Shown one piece after another: positions 22,470 to 33,424 of a DNA stretch of 64,000 nt (its first letter is position 1; each line of letters starts with the position of its first letter). The stretch is from Thelephora terrestris (lineage: Eukaryota > Basidiomycota > Agaricomycetes > Thelephorales > Thelephoraceae). Below the pieces are notes generated by a model, which searched no databases, had not been told where the DNA came from, and was given only the letters and a program-made list of their open reading frames with translations. The DNA lies in NCBI GenBank assembly GCA_015956445.1, contig WIUZ02000005.1, positions 1,426,001-1,490,000 of the forward strand, read 5' to 3'. Both the position numbers and the translations under genes were made by a program.

Positions 22470-23174
22470 CTACTTAATAGACCGCTTCAACTCCCTCGTC
22501 CACATCTGGAACTCGTATTGCACTCCATTCTCCGTTTGAATGCCCTGCGGAACGTCTAGGCCTGTCCACTCATTAAATTCCTCTTGTCGCGCTCGAGTCC
22601 ACATCGCGTTTCCTTCCGAGTTCCTGTCCGAGAGGAAGTTTGGAAGGTGCACGTCGCAGTCTTGGAACGGAGGAGAGGAGATTCTCGTAAGGAGTACCCG
22701 ATCTACAAACGCGCTCGACGATGGAAGCAACGCAAGCGTGTCGGTGTACAGTGATACCCCACCAATGATGAACGCTCTGTGGGTCGACAATGCCGAAAGC
22801 AAATCGAGAGCAGAGTCCAAGCTGTTGCGGAGGAAGAGGGGAGTCTCCGTCGTTTTTCCTCCCAGGCTACGTCCATCATGTTCAGCCCCAGTATGCACGT
22901 TTCAACAGCCGAATGAACGAAACCATACGTACAGGTCCAGGTCCTTGTTGCCACTAACGACTATGTTTGCCCTTTTCTGGAGGGGCCTGAACTTGGGTGG
23001 GATGCTCTCCCAAGTGTTTCTCCCCATGACGACCACGTTCGTTTTCCCTTCAGGAGCGGCACTTGTCACTTTTGCGAAATATGCCATCTCCTTGGGCAGT
23101 CTCCAAGGAAGTTGGCCGCCCTTTCCAATCCCGTTGGTCGAAGTTGCAGCGACGATGAGGGTCAACCGAGACAT
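22470..23174 (-). CDS. DFR1: Dihydrofolate reductase
   Basis: Reduces dihydrofolate to tetrahydrofolate with NADPH, for thymidylate and purine synthesis. ATG 23174 gives [20 protein letters not shown] then [16 protein letters not shown], with the family's catalytic acidic residue in LPKEM. It continues [20 protein letters not shown] and [13 protein letters not shown]. One intron (donor near 22930, acceptor tggacgtag) joins this to [14 protein letters not shown] and [18 protein letters not shown] (NADPH loop GG). The end is [14 protein letters not shown]. An in-frame upstream extension is open but unlikely, because the family starts at this point. It is intact. Confidence 0.95.
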
Positions 23175-23274
23175 GGCAAGCACAGTAAGAATTATTGATC
23201 GAGATCGAAGTACAAGTGAATTCAAGCTTTGGAAAGCTTTTAACAAAGTCCGCGTTCGCCCTTCACTCTGGCAC

Positions 23275-24081
23275 CTACTCTGCCCACTTCTTCCATTCGC
23301 TACCCTGAGGCGGTTTCACATCGACCGGAGACTTACCGACTTCGTCCCAGTTAGTGCTCAAAGTCGTTCCCCCGCTCTCAACGAAGCTTTTCATCATAGC
23401 ACGCTTCGTGTTTTCATCTGCGTTGCCGTAGATCTCTTGGAAAAACTTGTTGACCGCCGCGTCGCCGCCCGCGTTTGGGTCATCGCTGGTTGAAAGCGGC
23501 TTATCGTCAGAGAGAATTGTGTTGGTGATCCCGTCCCAGTTCTTATAGAACGGCTTTTGGCCGGCCGATGCAGCGGCGGTACTGGTTGCGACGGCAGGAA
23601 AGGTGTTCAACACTAGTCATCACATGCAGGTATTAGTTCTGGGCGCTGCGCAAGGAGTGTGGCGGAAACAACGCTCACGATCAGGAGCATCTCCGACTAA
23701 TCCACCCCATCTAATCGCAGCGACCTTAGCAAGTCTAACCTCTACCTTAATCTTGCCCACAGTGTAGTCGGACTTCTCCGTGTCGATCTGACCTTTCAGG
23801 GGCTCAAGTTGCACTTCGTTATCGCCCCGAGTATATGAGAACTGCAACGCGAAAACAAGAGCTCACATCAGGATCAGAGAGGCTACGACCACGAGTGATG
23901 AGGATTGATGCTCACAGCTCGGGGCTCAAACTTGATCTGAACGTCGGCTGGGTCAACGCCTTTATCAAAGATCGACAGCGTCAGCCTGTCATCGGTTTCG
24001 TAAAACTCGTATCTACACCGGACACGTGTGAGTACCTCTAGATCAGGCGTATCTTCGTCAGGCTGACCTGGGAGTTGGCAT
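23275..24081 (-). CDS. SGT1: SGT1-like co-chaperone with CS and SGS domains only
   Basis: SGT1 links Hsp90 to SCF ligases, kinetochore assembly and immune-type receptors. Exon 1 gives MPTPR, spliced to YEFYETDDRLTLSIFDKGVD and VQIKFEPRA; the next exon gives FSYTRGDNEVQLEPLKGQID, then VGKIKVEVRLAKVAAIRWGG. This is a full CS (p23-like) beta sandwich. The last exon carries the SGS domain (KNWDGITNTILSDD, AAVNKFFQEIYGNADENTKR, MMKSFVESGGTTLSTNWDEV) and ends EWKKWAE. The length is about 200 residues. The N-terminal TPR domain of yeast and animal SGT1 is absent: the start codon is directly before the CS domain, and no TPR was found upstream within the 255 bases to the divergent GST gene. Confidence 0.88.
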
Positions 24082-24248
24082 CGTATGCAAGCAACGTGGG
24101 GTTCCAAGGAGAAAAAGGAGGATGTGCTGCTTATGTAAGTGAGCTCTGGATCATAAAGCTTGATTTAAGGTCACGTGGATTACCATTCAGGTCACATGGT
24201 CTGTGCGTCACATCATGGTCACGCAAAGACGGGAGGGTTCTCGAAAGG

Positions 24249-24256
24249 TATAAATA
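24249..24256 (+). promoter_or_regulatory. TATA box of the GST gene
   Basis: TATAAATA, 87 bases before the GST start codon, in the 254-base divergent region shared with SGT1. Confidence 0.5.
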
Positions 24257-24335
24257 CGTCATAGGTGATCTGACTTGTGGGACGCCATCTGTCTCGCCGT
24301 CCCTTTCGAACAAACCAACGACAAAGCTGCATATC

Positions 24336-25955
24336 ATGCCTGAAGGTGTCCCAGTTGCGAACTTGTACTACTCCGACTCTCCCTGGTCTTGCGCTGGTGA
24401 GTCGATGGTTTCCGGCTTGCCATCTTCGTTTATTGACCGCGGTTTTCGTTTTCGATCCAGCATTGATAGCATTGTGAGTGTTTCCCTTCGAGCTCATCTC
24501 TCATACAGGATTATCTCGCGGAGATTGAGCTGATGAAATACTTTCCAGAGAAGAGAAAGGGTATGGTCAGGATGAGGTGTTGCTCAAACCAGTCGACACC
24601 TGTGGGTCTTCTTGCTTTGTTCGCCCCTCCGATTTCGATAGGTTACTGATCTTAGGCAATAAGCCAAGGGTCATAACTACTCCCCTGAGTACTTGCGGCT
24701 CAACATGTCTGGCAAGTCCCCTTCGCGTTGAACTTCTGTTCATGCGTGTGATCATACTCGTTCAGCAAATTTACCCACTCTCGTTGTCCCCTTGGAGAAG
24801 ACCTTGTCCGCGGATATCGAGAGCCGGTACAAAGCGATTACAGATCCGAAGGTCTGAATTAATTTGCACCAAACTCGCATACCTCGTGTATTGATTCAAG
24901 GCGGGGGTTAGAAAATTCTCGAGTTCTTGGACAATTCCCGATCCGCACGTTCGCATACGCATACAACATCCGCTGCTCCCGGTCCGTCCCTGAGTCCGGC
25001 GACGATCGCCCTGTCCTCCATTTCGACAACCCTTATCGATCTCCTGCACACTCCATCTGCCGACCCGGAATTGATTACAACCACAAACCCCTTACTCCTA
25101 TCGCCTTCTTCGCCTCCACCGGAAGAATTCATTAGCTCGTACCAGGATATCGTGACAACACTCAAAGGATACCTCGCATCCGCAGAAGAAGGAAAGTTCC
25201 ATGTCTCCGACAAGGTCAAGGCATTCTGGAAGTCTAAGCTGGAATCCCACGAAGAGCTGCTCCAAGTTCTCGCGCCGACGGGCAGCGAAGAGCTCAAGAA
25301 GCAATATCTTGAGAAGGCGATTCAAGCCTGGAAAGTTGGCTTGAAGGAAGTGCTGGAAAAGGTGAACAAGGAGCTCGTCGGTCCATATGCGTTAGGTTAG
25401 TCCCGGTTTCAATCCCTCCCATCTCCCTCCTCCCTTCCCAATATTCTATCAACACCCGCACTGTTATCTCCATCTTCCATCGTCTTCCCATCCATCCCGG
25501 ACCCCCCGAGGTTGATACGGGGCCCAGTCTGAACTTACCTCCGACTGCTTCTGCATCCGTTGATTCTTCATTGATACGTTCTAATACTCGATGCAGGCGA
25601 TCAGCTCAGCCTAGCAGATATTCACCTCGCAGTATGGCTTGCGCGGATCGCTCATCTCTCCGGTGCCCTTCCGAGCGAAGATGGAAACAGCGTCATCGAG
25701 AAGATTGAAACTCTGGTTGGTATACAATTCGTCAAAGATATATCGATCGCCGAGGCACGCCGTCGGGCTGGCGTAGGATCCGCCGTCAAGTTCCCTGGGA
25801 CGGGTCCGGATGGGGAAGCTAATGGAGCGACCTCCTATCAGCCCATCAAGCCTTCGAATGACAAGAGCTCGAAGCAGAGTAAGCTAGCGACATTCTGGGA
25901 GACGGTCAAGGAGCGACCGAGTTGGAAGAAGGTATACGAAGCTGGACTGCACTAG
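24336..25955 (+). CDS. Glutathione S-transferase-like protein
   Basis: Predicted two-domain GST fold, so glutathione conjugation or a related thiol reaction is inferred. ATG 24336 starts MPEGVPVANLYYSDSPWSC, which continues by short exons into AALIALEEKGYGQDEVLLKP, VDT, SKGHNYSPEYLRLNMSANLP and TLVVPLEKTLSADIESRY: a thioredoxin-like N-domain with cis-Pro in NLPTLVV. The helical C-domain is KILEFLDNSRSARS...TIALSSISTTLIDLLHT, VSDKVKAFWKSKLESHEELL, KVGLKEVLEKVNKELVGPYA then DQLSLADIHLAVWLARIAHL, ending SWKKVYEAGLH. The putative catalytic residue is Ser or Cys in SPWSC. One intron (after ATGTCTG, ending ttcag near 24769) appears to have a GC donor. A TATAAATA box lies upstream. Confidence 0.85.
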
Positions 25956-26259
25956 ATTCGAGGGGACAATCCCCCTCGTCCTCTCTCACACACGTCAATT
26001 TCAGATATCTGCCAGACAATCATAGCTGTACAATTAGTCTCCTGTGCCGTCATTCGACGATCCAATACATGATGAACGTGTGCGAGGTACTGAAGGAAAA
26101 TTTAAATCTCGGACGGGAACGGGTTGATAACACAAGCATATAAATATGTGAGGTGATCATGGCGATCTTAGCGCAAGGGTCCAGGCACGGGCGTCATCAA
26201 ATTGTGTTGTATAAAAGGTGCTGCGAGTGTTATGAGAATGGGACGGAGGCTCCAACTGG
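25956..26259. other. Intergenic between convergent GST and membrane-protein genes
   Basis: About 300 bases with no recognisable gene, presumably the two 3' untranslated regions. Confidence 0.5.
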
Positions 26260-27720
26260 TCAATCGGTGTATCCATCCAACAGGGCTGCACAAGGATTCG
26301 CATATGGGGTATCCGTGGGGTGGGTCAAGGGGTTTTTATCCTGTTTCCGGGACAATACGGCACCCCGAATCGTATTTTCCCACCTTCTAAACCATTCTCC
26401 TTCTCTCTCACCTATCACGTACGTCCCCGTTCGCGCGACGTTCGAACTAGAGCTCCCAGCGGCCTCCTCGAAAGTGGGCAGATGGTCTCCATCCCCTCTG
26501 GGCAAAGGAAGGACAACTTTCAAGGGGTAGCCGCCTCCGCATACTTTCCAAACCCCCCCTCCGCGCCCGTGAAATCGTTTGAAGAGCCAGATGAACGGGT
26601 AAATGAAAGTGATCCACAAGAGAACTTTGATCCAGATGTTGGAGACAAGTTTTGAGAGCGTGTTCGTTGGTCTGACGATAATGAGGTTGCTCGCAGAAGG
26701 GAATGGGGTGAATTTGATTTTGAGTTTCCCGTCGTAAGAGGCTTGTTTGACAATTAAGGCATCGATGGCTTGTTTGAGGGCGCCAAAATCCCAACCATAC
26801 ACGTACTACGGATAAGGGATAAGGGGGAGGGCTGGGTAATTTTCATCGACCCATACCTTGGTGTAGACAAACTCCTTGAGTATTTTGTCGCTGGTGCAGT
26901 AGTCGTCGCACCATTGTCTGACGGTTTGGGATGACTTGAGTTGGATTTCACTTTCTGGCGGAGTACGCCGAGAAGATGACGGATTGCGAGAGTAGTTTCC
27001 AATCCACGGAGGCAGCCCCTTCGTGGTCCTTTCTTTGCACCACAGCTTGTATCCTTTCCTCTCTCTTCTGCTAGGTCTCACCATCCGCGTCTTACCGATT
27101 GGAGTCCCAGGGGTTTCTATCTGCTGGTAAACCTTGCCTCGGTACGCAGGCTCGTCGTCAGGGATCGACCATTGCACTGGCGCATGAGCAGGGTCCGTAA
27201 CGATGTTTGGGGTAAGGTCTATCCGGAAGTCGAAATCGACGACGACTTCGGTGTAGGTCTGTATTTGAGTCTCATCGAATCTATGCCTATGACCGTTATC
27301 CCCGCGGTGGGAGTCGACAATGCGAGTTCGGGTTTCTTTGTGGGTGCCATTTATGTGAAGGTGGAACGTTGGAGGAGTGGATGAGTGTGCGAGAAGGAAA
27401 CGATAGAGAGCTTCACCTGGATTGCGCAGCATGAGATTAGGATGGCAAATACAATGTAATTTCGCAAGATACTGACCGTCTTCATTCAAATGAGGATCGT
27501 GAGATATTATAGCACCATTACCGGCGGTGCAGAAGGAAGCAGTATAAGGGGAGAAAGCAGGGGGAGGATCTTGCTGCGGAGGATCTGGTAGCAGTCTGTC
27601 CTCCGTAGCCCGCTCGAAACTTGGGGGCAGTTCTTCTAAAGCAGTGGTGGTATCATTTGCATCTAGAGAAGTGAGGTGAGCCTCTTCTTGTTTCTTGTTA
27701 AGAGGGCTTTCGATTATCAT
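26260..27720 (-). CDS. Conserved fungal protein with C-terminal membrane segment, function unknown
   Basis: I do not recognise a named family with certainty. The N-terminus is MIIESPLNKKQEEAHLTSLD, followed by an acidic and Pro-rich stretch. A core follows: HDPHLNEDGEALYRFLL, THKETRTRIVDSHRGDNGHR, VVDFDFRIDLTPNI, YKLWCKERTTKGLPPWIGNY and VRQWCDDYCTSDKILKEFVY. An intron (about 26858-26811) leads to YVYGWDFGALKQAIDALI, then a hydrophobic stretch (KVLLWITFIYPFIWLFKRF) and a Ser-rich tail. A second likely intron of exactly 60 bases (27477-27418) is in frame; splicing it joins LNEDG to EALYRFLL. The single strong membrane segment suggests an anchored protein with a large cytosolic domain. Confidence 0.7.
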
Positions 27721-27881
27721 GAGAGACTGATGAAGTGAGCGGAGGAAGATGGCTACTGGTACCGAAGGGATCAGTGTGCTGCGTCATATTGTCGAGATTG
27801 GGATAAGCCGCAAGTCCGGGTGGGAATGAATGTTACATGCGGCGTTGTAGGAATTAATCGCACTTGCTTTCTGCTCCGAGG

Positions 27882-29656
27882 ATGCCCTCGACGACTACAA
27901 GACCGCCGGTACCATCCCCAACGACGTGGGTCAGTATAAGCGTACGGCGTTGATCCACTGCTATCGACATCATCTCGGCCGCCTCCCGTCGCCGGATCCG
28001 AGCTGTGCGTGCTCCAATCCCCCTTTATACTTATTTTCTCATAAGGGTCTTTGTCTGTTTTTCTTTCTTTCTTTAGATCACCATCGACGTCGACCAGCAG
28101 TGAGCCCCTGCTGCCGCAGTCCTCCGAGTCGTCGTCGTCGTTAATGTCATCGTCCAACTCGGGGTTGCCGTCTGCGACTTCCTCCCCGAGGCCGACATCA
28201 TCTTTAACTCCGCCCGCTCCTTCTTCCACCCCTTCCTCGCCCGCTCCCTCAATGTCGTCTACGACGACGCCAACAACCACCTCCCAACCTCCGAGTACAT
28301 CCTTGCCACCGAGTACGACGTCTAGCCCCCCGTCGACTTCAAACCCGCCCTCCACCACCTCCCACCCTCCTTCAACGTCCACGACATCTGTACCACCCGA
28401 AACTACTAGTGAATCCTCCCCCACCACTACCAGTATACTTCCCTCGACCACAACCACAGAGCCACGAGATACATCGACAACATTCAGCTCAACGCAGTCT
28501 TCTTCGCCCCTCATTGTCATGTAAATTTCTTCCGTTGCCTTCCTGAGGCTTAAGATGGGAGCTAACGCGATCCTTCCATAGTTCCACATACCAGTCGACC
28601 GTTTTCGTTACGACCACGGACCAACATGGATCAACGGTACTTTCCGCGCCATCTGCCTTCACGTCGACACTGGTTTCGACGAATTCTATGGGGCAACCCA
28701 TAACCGTAACACAAATAATCAACAATCCCACTTTGATTCCGAATGCAAGTCACGGGGGCGGTTCTGCGTATGTTTCATCTGTATCAAGATCCACTCTTCC
28801 CCCTAATCTTGGCTATGCCATTTGTCTAAAGCTTCTTCCAGAACAAAGGGGCTGTAACTGGCGTCTTCGTGGTCGTGGGACTCACCGCTACTGCGGTCGC
28901 GTTCTTTGTCATATTTTTCTTCCGCCGAAGAAGGAAAAATCGCAGGCGCGACCACGACACAGCGGTCGCAGCAACTCTGGCAGAACATGGGCTGGGGAGG
29001 CAGGCTCTCATCGGTCCGGATGACCACCACCCTGTGAGCGATTCGAGAATCGTGATTACTCCCACAGGTTCCGGAAGCAGCGCGGACACAAGGAGGACCA
29101 GCTCTCCAAGTACGAGCTTGAGTGGAATTAACCCGGGGCCCGTAACGGCTGTTGGGTTCGGCCGGCAACCCTACATCCCACCTTACCGTGACGATAGCTT
29201 TGGTCAGATCTCGTTCAACCCATATGCGGATAACCAGGCGCCGTATCGCCCCCACCAACACCCAGGGCCAAGTAGTTCCAGCAGAATGCACGATCCCAAC
29301 CTTTCGTCTGTGTCGGGTGTCGGTTTGCCATTCTTCGGCCACGGTCCAAAACATAGTATGGGAAGCACTGAACCATTACTCGCGGCGATCTCTGATAGAG
29401 ACCCTTCGCCGGACTTCGCTAATCCCATCGTGCCACCCAGGAATCCCCGGAGGACGATGGGAGGCGCTGGGGGTACGTATGGCGATACCGGCGGACGCGG
29501 TACTGGTGGAATCCTGAGTGGTGAAAGCGTGGGTTATAGGGATGATGACGGTGCTGAGTACGAAGGGCTAAGAAAAGGCTCACTGAGGGTAAGTTCGGAT
29601 CCTAGGTCTGGTGTGTCGCTCACGATCTTCCTTAGGTTCGAAATAACCCAGACTAA
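27882..29656 (+). CDS. Mucin-like single-pass membrane protein A (Ser/Thr-rich ectodomain)
   Basis: From about 28077 the protein is almost pure Ser/Thr/Pro for about 150 residues, continuing after an intron as STYQSTVFVTTTDQHGSTVL and PITVTQIINNPTLIPN. Another phase-2 intron (28768-28831) leads to FFQNKGAVTGVFVVVGLTAT and AVAFFVIFFFRRRRKNRRR, one membrane helix with a basic stop-transfer. The cytosolic tail has PYIPPYRDDSFGQISFNPYA, ASSDR-type Pro and Gly-rich segments and ends KGSLRVRNNPD after a last intron. This layout suggests a heavily O-glycosylated surface protein, perhaps a wall sensor. The N-terminus is unresolved: ATG 27882 is the nearest start, but the exon joining it to 28077 and a signal peptide could not be fixed. 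Confidence 0.65.
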
Positions 29657-30156
29657 CAAACGAAATGACGTGAGGGTGAAGTGTGAAGAGCTTGCCTGTG
29701 GGCCATATCCTTAATTTTGGATAACCTTGCGCTCTTCACAGCCATTCCCGCAGGTTTGGATGATTACTTCTAGGAATGTCTATCACTAATGGACGTTGCC
29801 CCGCGCCCGCCCATGGGCGCACCAGTGGCCATCATGTCTATACGTTGTACACTTGCTTTCATCGGTTACCCTCATCGCCCACAATCCTTATAATTTTCTT
29901 CATCAATGGACAGTTTTCTGTAGCGGTTTGAATATAAAACAGTGCCCTGCTAGCTCGAGAACCGTGCGGATGCCCATGATTTATATATTTTCCAAGAGCC
30001 TTCGCCGGGATAGTTATAGGGTGCGAGCAAGCAACTCGAGGATATCCATCACTTCCACCCCCACCTTTCGCGTTTGCTTCGCTTCGTCTGTCTTCGTCCC
30101 CTGTTCGCCACCACTCATCTGGTCAAGGGACGACGGTTACGGCCGCAGCAAGGCCA
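29657..30156. other. Intergenic, 3' of membrane protein A and 5' of GT31 gene
   Basis: About 500 bases with no gene recognised. It is AT-richer near 29890-30000 and should hold the promoter of the next gene. Confidence 0.45.
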
Positions 30157-33100
30157 ATGGAGTACCCACTCGTGCCCCCAATACCTAGGTCAGGTTCAAC
30201 CCGTGAGAGAGACCGGGGGCGGGAGGACAACGACACAGAAGACACCCTCGTCGATACTGCTGATGTTTCAAGCACGAACTCAAGATCTCCGCGGGTGAGG
30301 CTTGGTGGATATGACACAGCTACTGGCCCAGCGACCTCTTCAACCTCTAGCTTCCCTCTCATCCCGTCTACCTCGGATCCTGAAAACACCTCGACGACGT
30401 TCCTCGCACCCCGACTCACGCGGCACTCTTCAAACCCGAACCCCACCAACACCATGCTTCCGACGTCGTCCCACTCTGGGAACAACCTTCACGCTCATTC
30501 CTCATCTCACTCTCACCGCTCAACCTCCCACCCATACCAGCACCCTACCCATGAATTTCTCTACCCTATGCACTCTTTTGGCCATTCTGGGATCTCTTCC
30601 AGGTCGTCTGCCGCCTCCGTCTCGATGTGCTCCACTGCTGCGAACTCGCCGATCAATTCCCGGGCCGGTTCCCCTTCGCCATTCTTTTACTCTTCAGCAG
30701 CAAGTGCCTCGTCGAGCGAAGAAGACGAGAGCGACTCCCCTTCACCGTATTTGAACTCTGCTGGCGGAACTGTTGGAACATGGTGGAGAGAAGATTCTAG
30801 CTCCACACCGCGACGAAGATGGCCCTGGTTGGTGAACGGGGGAGGCGGAAATGCGACACACTCCAGGCGGAGAAGGAGGATGAATGGGTACGGCTTCAAG
30901 TTGTTTAAGAGACTGGTTCGAAAAATGTTGTGCATAAGGCCTTTCATTCCCAAACAACCAATCATGATTGTGAGTTTCCAGCCTTATCTATGCTGGACCC
31001 GCGCTCGATGTCCCCTTTTCTAGCTCTTGACATTGCTGGTTCTGATAGCCTTCGGCACATCTTTGACTTTACTCCTGATGCATATCCTAAACCCAGACAA
31101 AGAACCTCTCCCCTGGAGATACTACTGCTCGGTCCCTTCAACGTCCACCGCCCCTCCTTCATTATACCCCTCTACCTCCTACCTCAGCCATATTAAAACT
31201 CTACGCAATGCAGCAACTAATCCCCCTCCAGACTTTCCTCCACCTGATTTTGATTCCATTCCACCTGTCGGTGTGTTCGTTGGGGTTTTCTCTCTGGACA
31301 GCTCTTTTGAACGGAGGCAACTCATCCGCTCCACTTGGGCCGGTCACGAGCGGAGCCGGGATGGTGCCGGTGAAGGAGACGGTGGGCTCGGTACCTCCAG
31401 AACGATCGTTAGGTTCATTTTGGGTCAGCCAAGCAAAGAATGGGAAAGAAGAGTCATGCTCGAGATGGACAGTGAGTTTGATTCATTTAAATGACTTGGC
31501 CATTGGGTTTGTCGATGATTGACTAACTATATGCGTGCTTGTTCCTCGACCACAGCCTTTAATGATATCGTGATCGTACCGATGCACGAAAACATGAATA
31601 CCGGAAAGTCCCACGCGTACTTTACGTGGGCTTCTTCATACGCTTCGGTTCCACCACCCGTCACTGCATCTTCTTCACGTCAGCCTTCGTCCGCGAACAA
31701 TCCCTTCGTGTTCTCATACTCGAACACGACTTTCCCACCTCCGCTTCTGGCCGACCACGACCCCATCCAAATGCGGCAAGAGCGAGTATCTAGCCTCGTG
31801 CGACCTTGGGTTAGGCCGGACTTTGTCGTCAAAGCCGACGACGACGCTTTTGTGATGTTGGCAGAACTGGAGTCCAGGCTTAGGGTTAGGTTACATGACG
31901 AAGTCAAACCTGACCCTTCCGACGATCCATCACAAACCGATGGTGATGGCAATGACGATCATCTGACCCCGGAACCTTCATCCAAACAAGGCAAGGGGCC
32001 CTCGAGTTCTTCGTCTTCGTCGGGTTCGGCCACCAGCGTGCGAACACCGGCAGAAGATACCATCGTAGATCATCCCGCGTCGACCGCCTCGTTCCCGCCA
32101 TTCCGTGAAGCCTCACTACCGAAGAGGGTAGAAGATGACCCCCTGATATACTGGGGCTACCTTGTGAAAAATCGATTCATGGCTGGGGAGCTGTACGCTC
32201 TATCGTGGGCCTTGGTCGATTGGGTCGCGAAGGATTCGGCTGTCAAGACCAAGATCAAGGGTGCGGAGGACAAACAGACGGCTAAGTGGGTGATGATGCA
32301 TCCAAAAGCGCACCAGGTTAGATGGGCAAGCGAAAGGTGTTGGATTTATGATCATCCCAGAGCGGGAACTGTGTAAGCGAATCTTACCCCCTCTGTTAGG
32401 GGCACAAAGGTCTGGTGGCTAACCCTAGTTCACCAGGTACTCTCACGGATTCTTGTTCCCCTCGGAGGTTAAAAGGGTTAAGAAGTTCCTCTTTTCATAC
32501 CTCGATTCAGCCCCAAAGAAACGTCTCGACCGATCTCCTAGCGACCCGGAGCGTCAAGGCTACCTCAATGGGGCGGATGGAGATGTTGATGGGCAAGATC
32601 AGGTTCCAGCTGGCACGGAAGTCAGCGTCCGCTTGGGGACACCGTTGGCATGGGCCCACTCGAGCGTGTCGACGTTCGGGGAAAGGTACTCGCCCCCGAT
32701 CCAGGACATGTCCCTTTGGCACAGTGTTGAAGCGCTTGTTGAGGGTAGTGATATGTCGATGCTGCGAGAGGGTTCGCCCTGATTGACTTCAACGTATTCG
32801 GTCGATTCTGACGCCCTTTTTTCAGGCACTCCCATGACTCCTGACTACGCTTGGGCACATAGGGAAGGTCGAAATACCCGCTACGACAACAAACGTGTGG
32901 GAGGCACTGTCTGCGTGCACTTCATCAAGAAGAACATGTGGTTCCTCGAAACGGCCCTCACTTTCTTGGGGATGCAGGACACGACCGAACTCGAGATGCA
33001 TCCTTCAGGGCCGAATGACGAAGAAAACGAGCACCTGCCCTTGGCTTCTTCTCGTCAAGATTCTGCCTTTCCTTCCGCATACCCTTCAGGGCATCAGGAT

Positions 33101-33424
33101 TACCCAAATCCAGTCACTACGGACGTGGGAGCGAGCCGGGTAGATCCCGACACGCCGACCCTACCCACCAAGGACATGCGCGTCCTCCTTGTCCAATCCG
33201 GCGCTGACGGGCTGCCTGTCCGTATGGAAGGCGCAGGGGCCAGGAGTGGTGACTCGATAATCCCGCTATTCGATGAAGTCAAGTGGTCGGAGGGTACCCC
33301 CGGCGACAACCGCAAACGGGGAAGTGATCCAAATGCGCCAGAGGAACGCGACAACCAGGCGACGGTGGTGCCGCCTCCCGTGGGACATTTCGCCAATGGA
33401 AGTAAGAGAGTGAATAAGCGATGA
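30157..33424 (+). CDS. GT31-type glycosyltransferase (galactosyltransferase family), type II membrane protein
   Basis: A Golgi-type beta-glycosyltransferase is inferred from architecture and motifs. MEYPLVPPIPRSGSTRERDR starts a cytosolic Ser/Pro-rich part of about 270 residues that ends in basic RRRRRMNGYGFKLFKRLVRK. After an intron comes the signal anchor (TLLVLIAFGTSLTLLLMHIL). The catalytic part has VGVFVGVFSLDSSFERRQLI then RSTWAGHE, RTIVRFILGQPSKEWERRVM, NDIVIVPMHENMNTGKSHAY and the metal-binding motif in DFVVKADDDAFVMLAELE, then YWGYLVKNRFMAGELYALSW and YSHGFLFPSEVKRVKKFLFS. Further exons have DYAWAHREGRNTRYDNKRVG and FIKKNMWFLETALTFLGM. A Ser/Pro-rich insert after the DDD motif and a tail of over 100 residues make it long for the family. 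It lies between two related mucin-like proteins. Confidence 0.88.

Noticed and set aside
22540-23493. Plus-strand frame of 317 codons
   Set aside because: It lies antisense to dihydrofolate reductase and SGT1, both clearly identified on the minus strand.
27771-28589. Minus-strand frame of 272 codons rich in Val, Gly and Asp
   Set aside because: It is the antisense image of the Ser/Thr/Pro-rich exon of membrane protein A.
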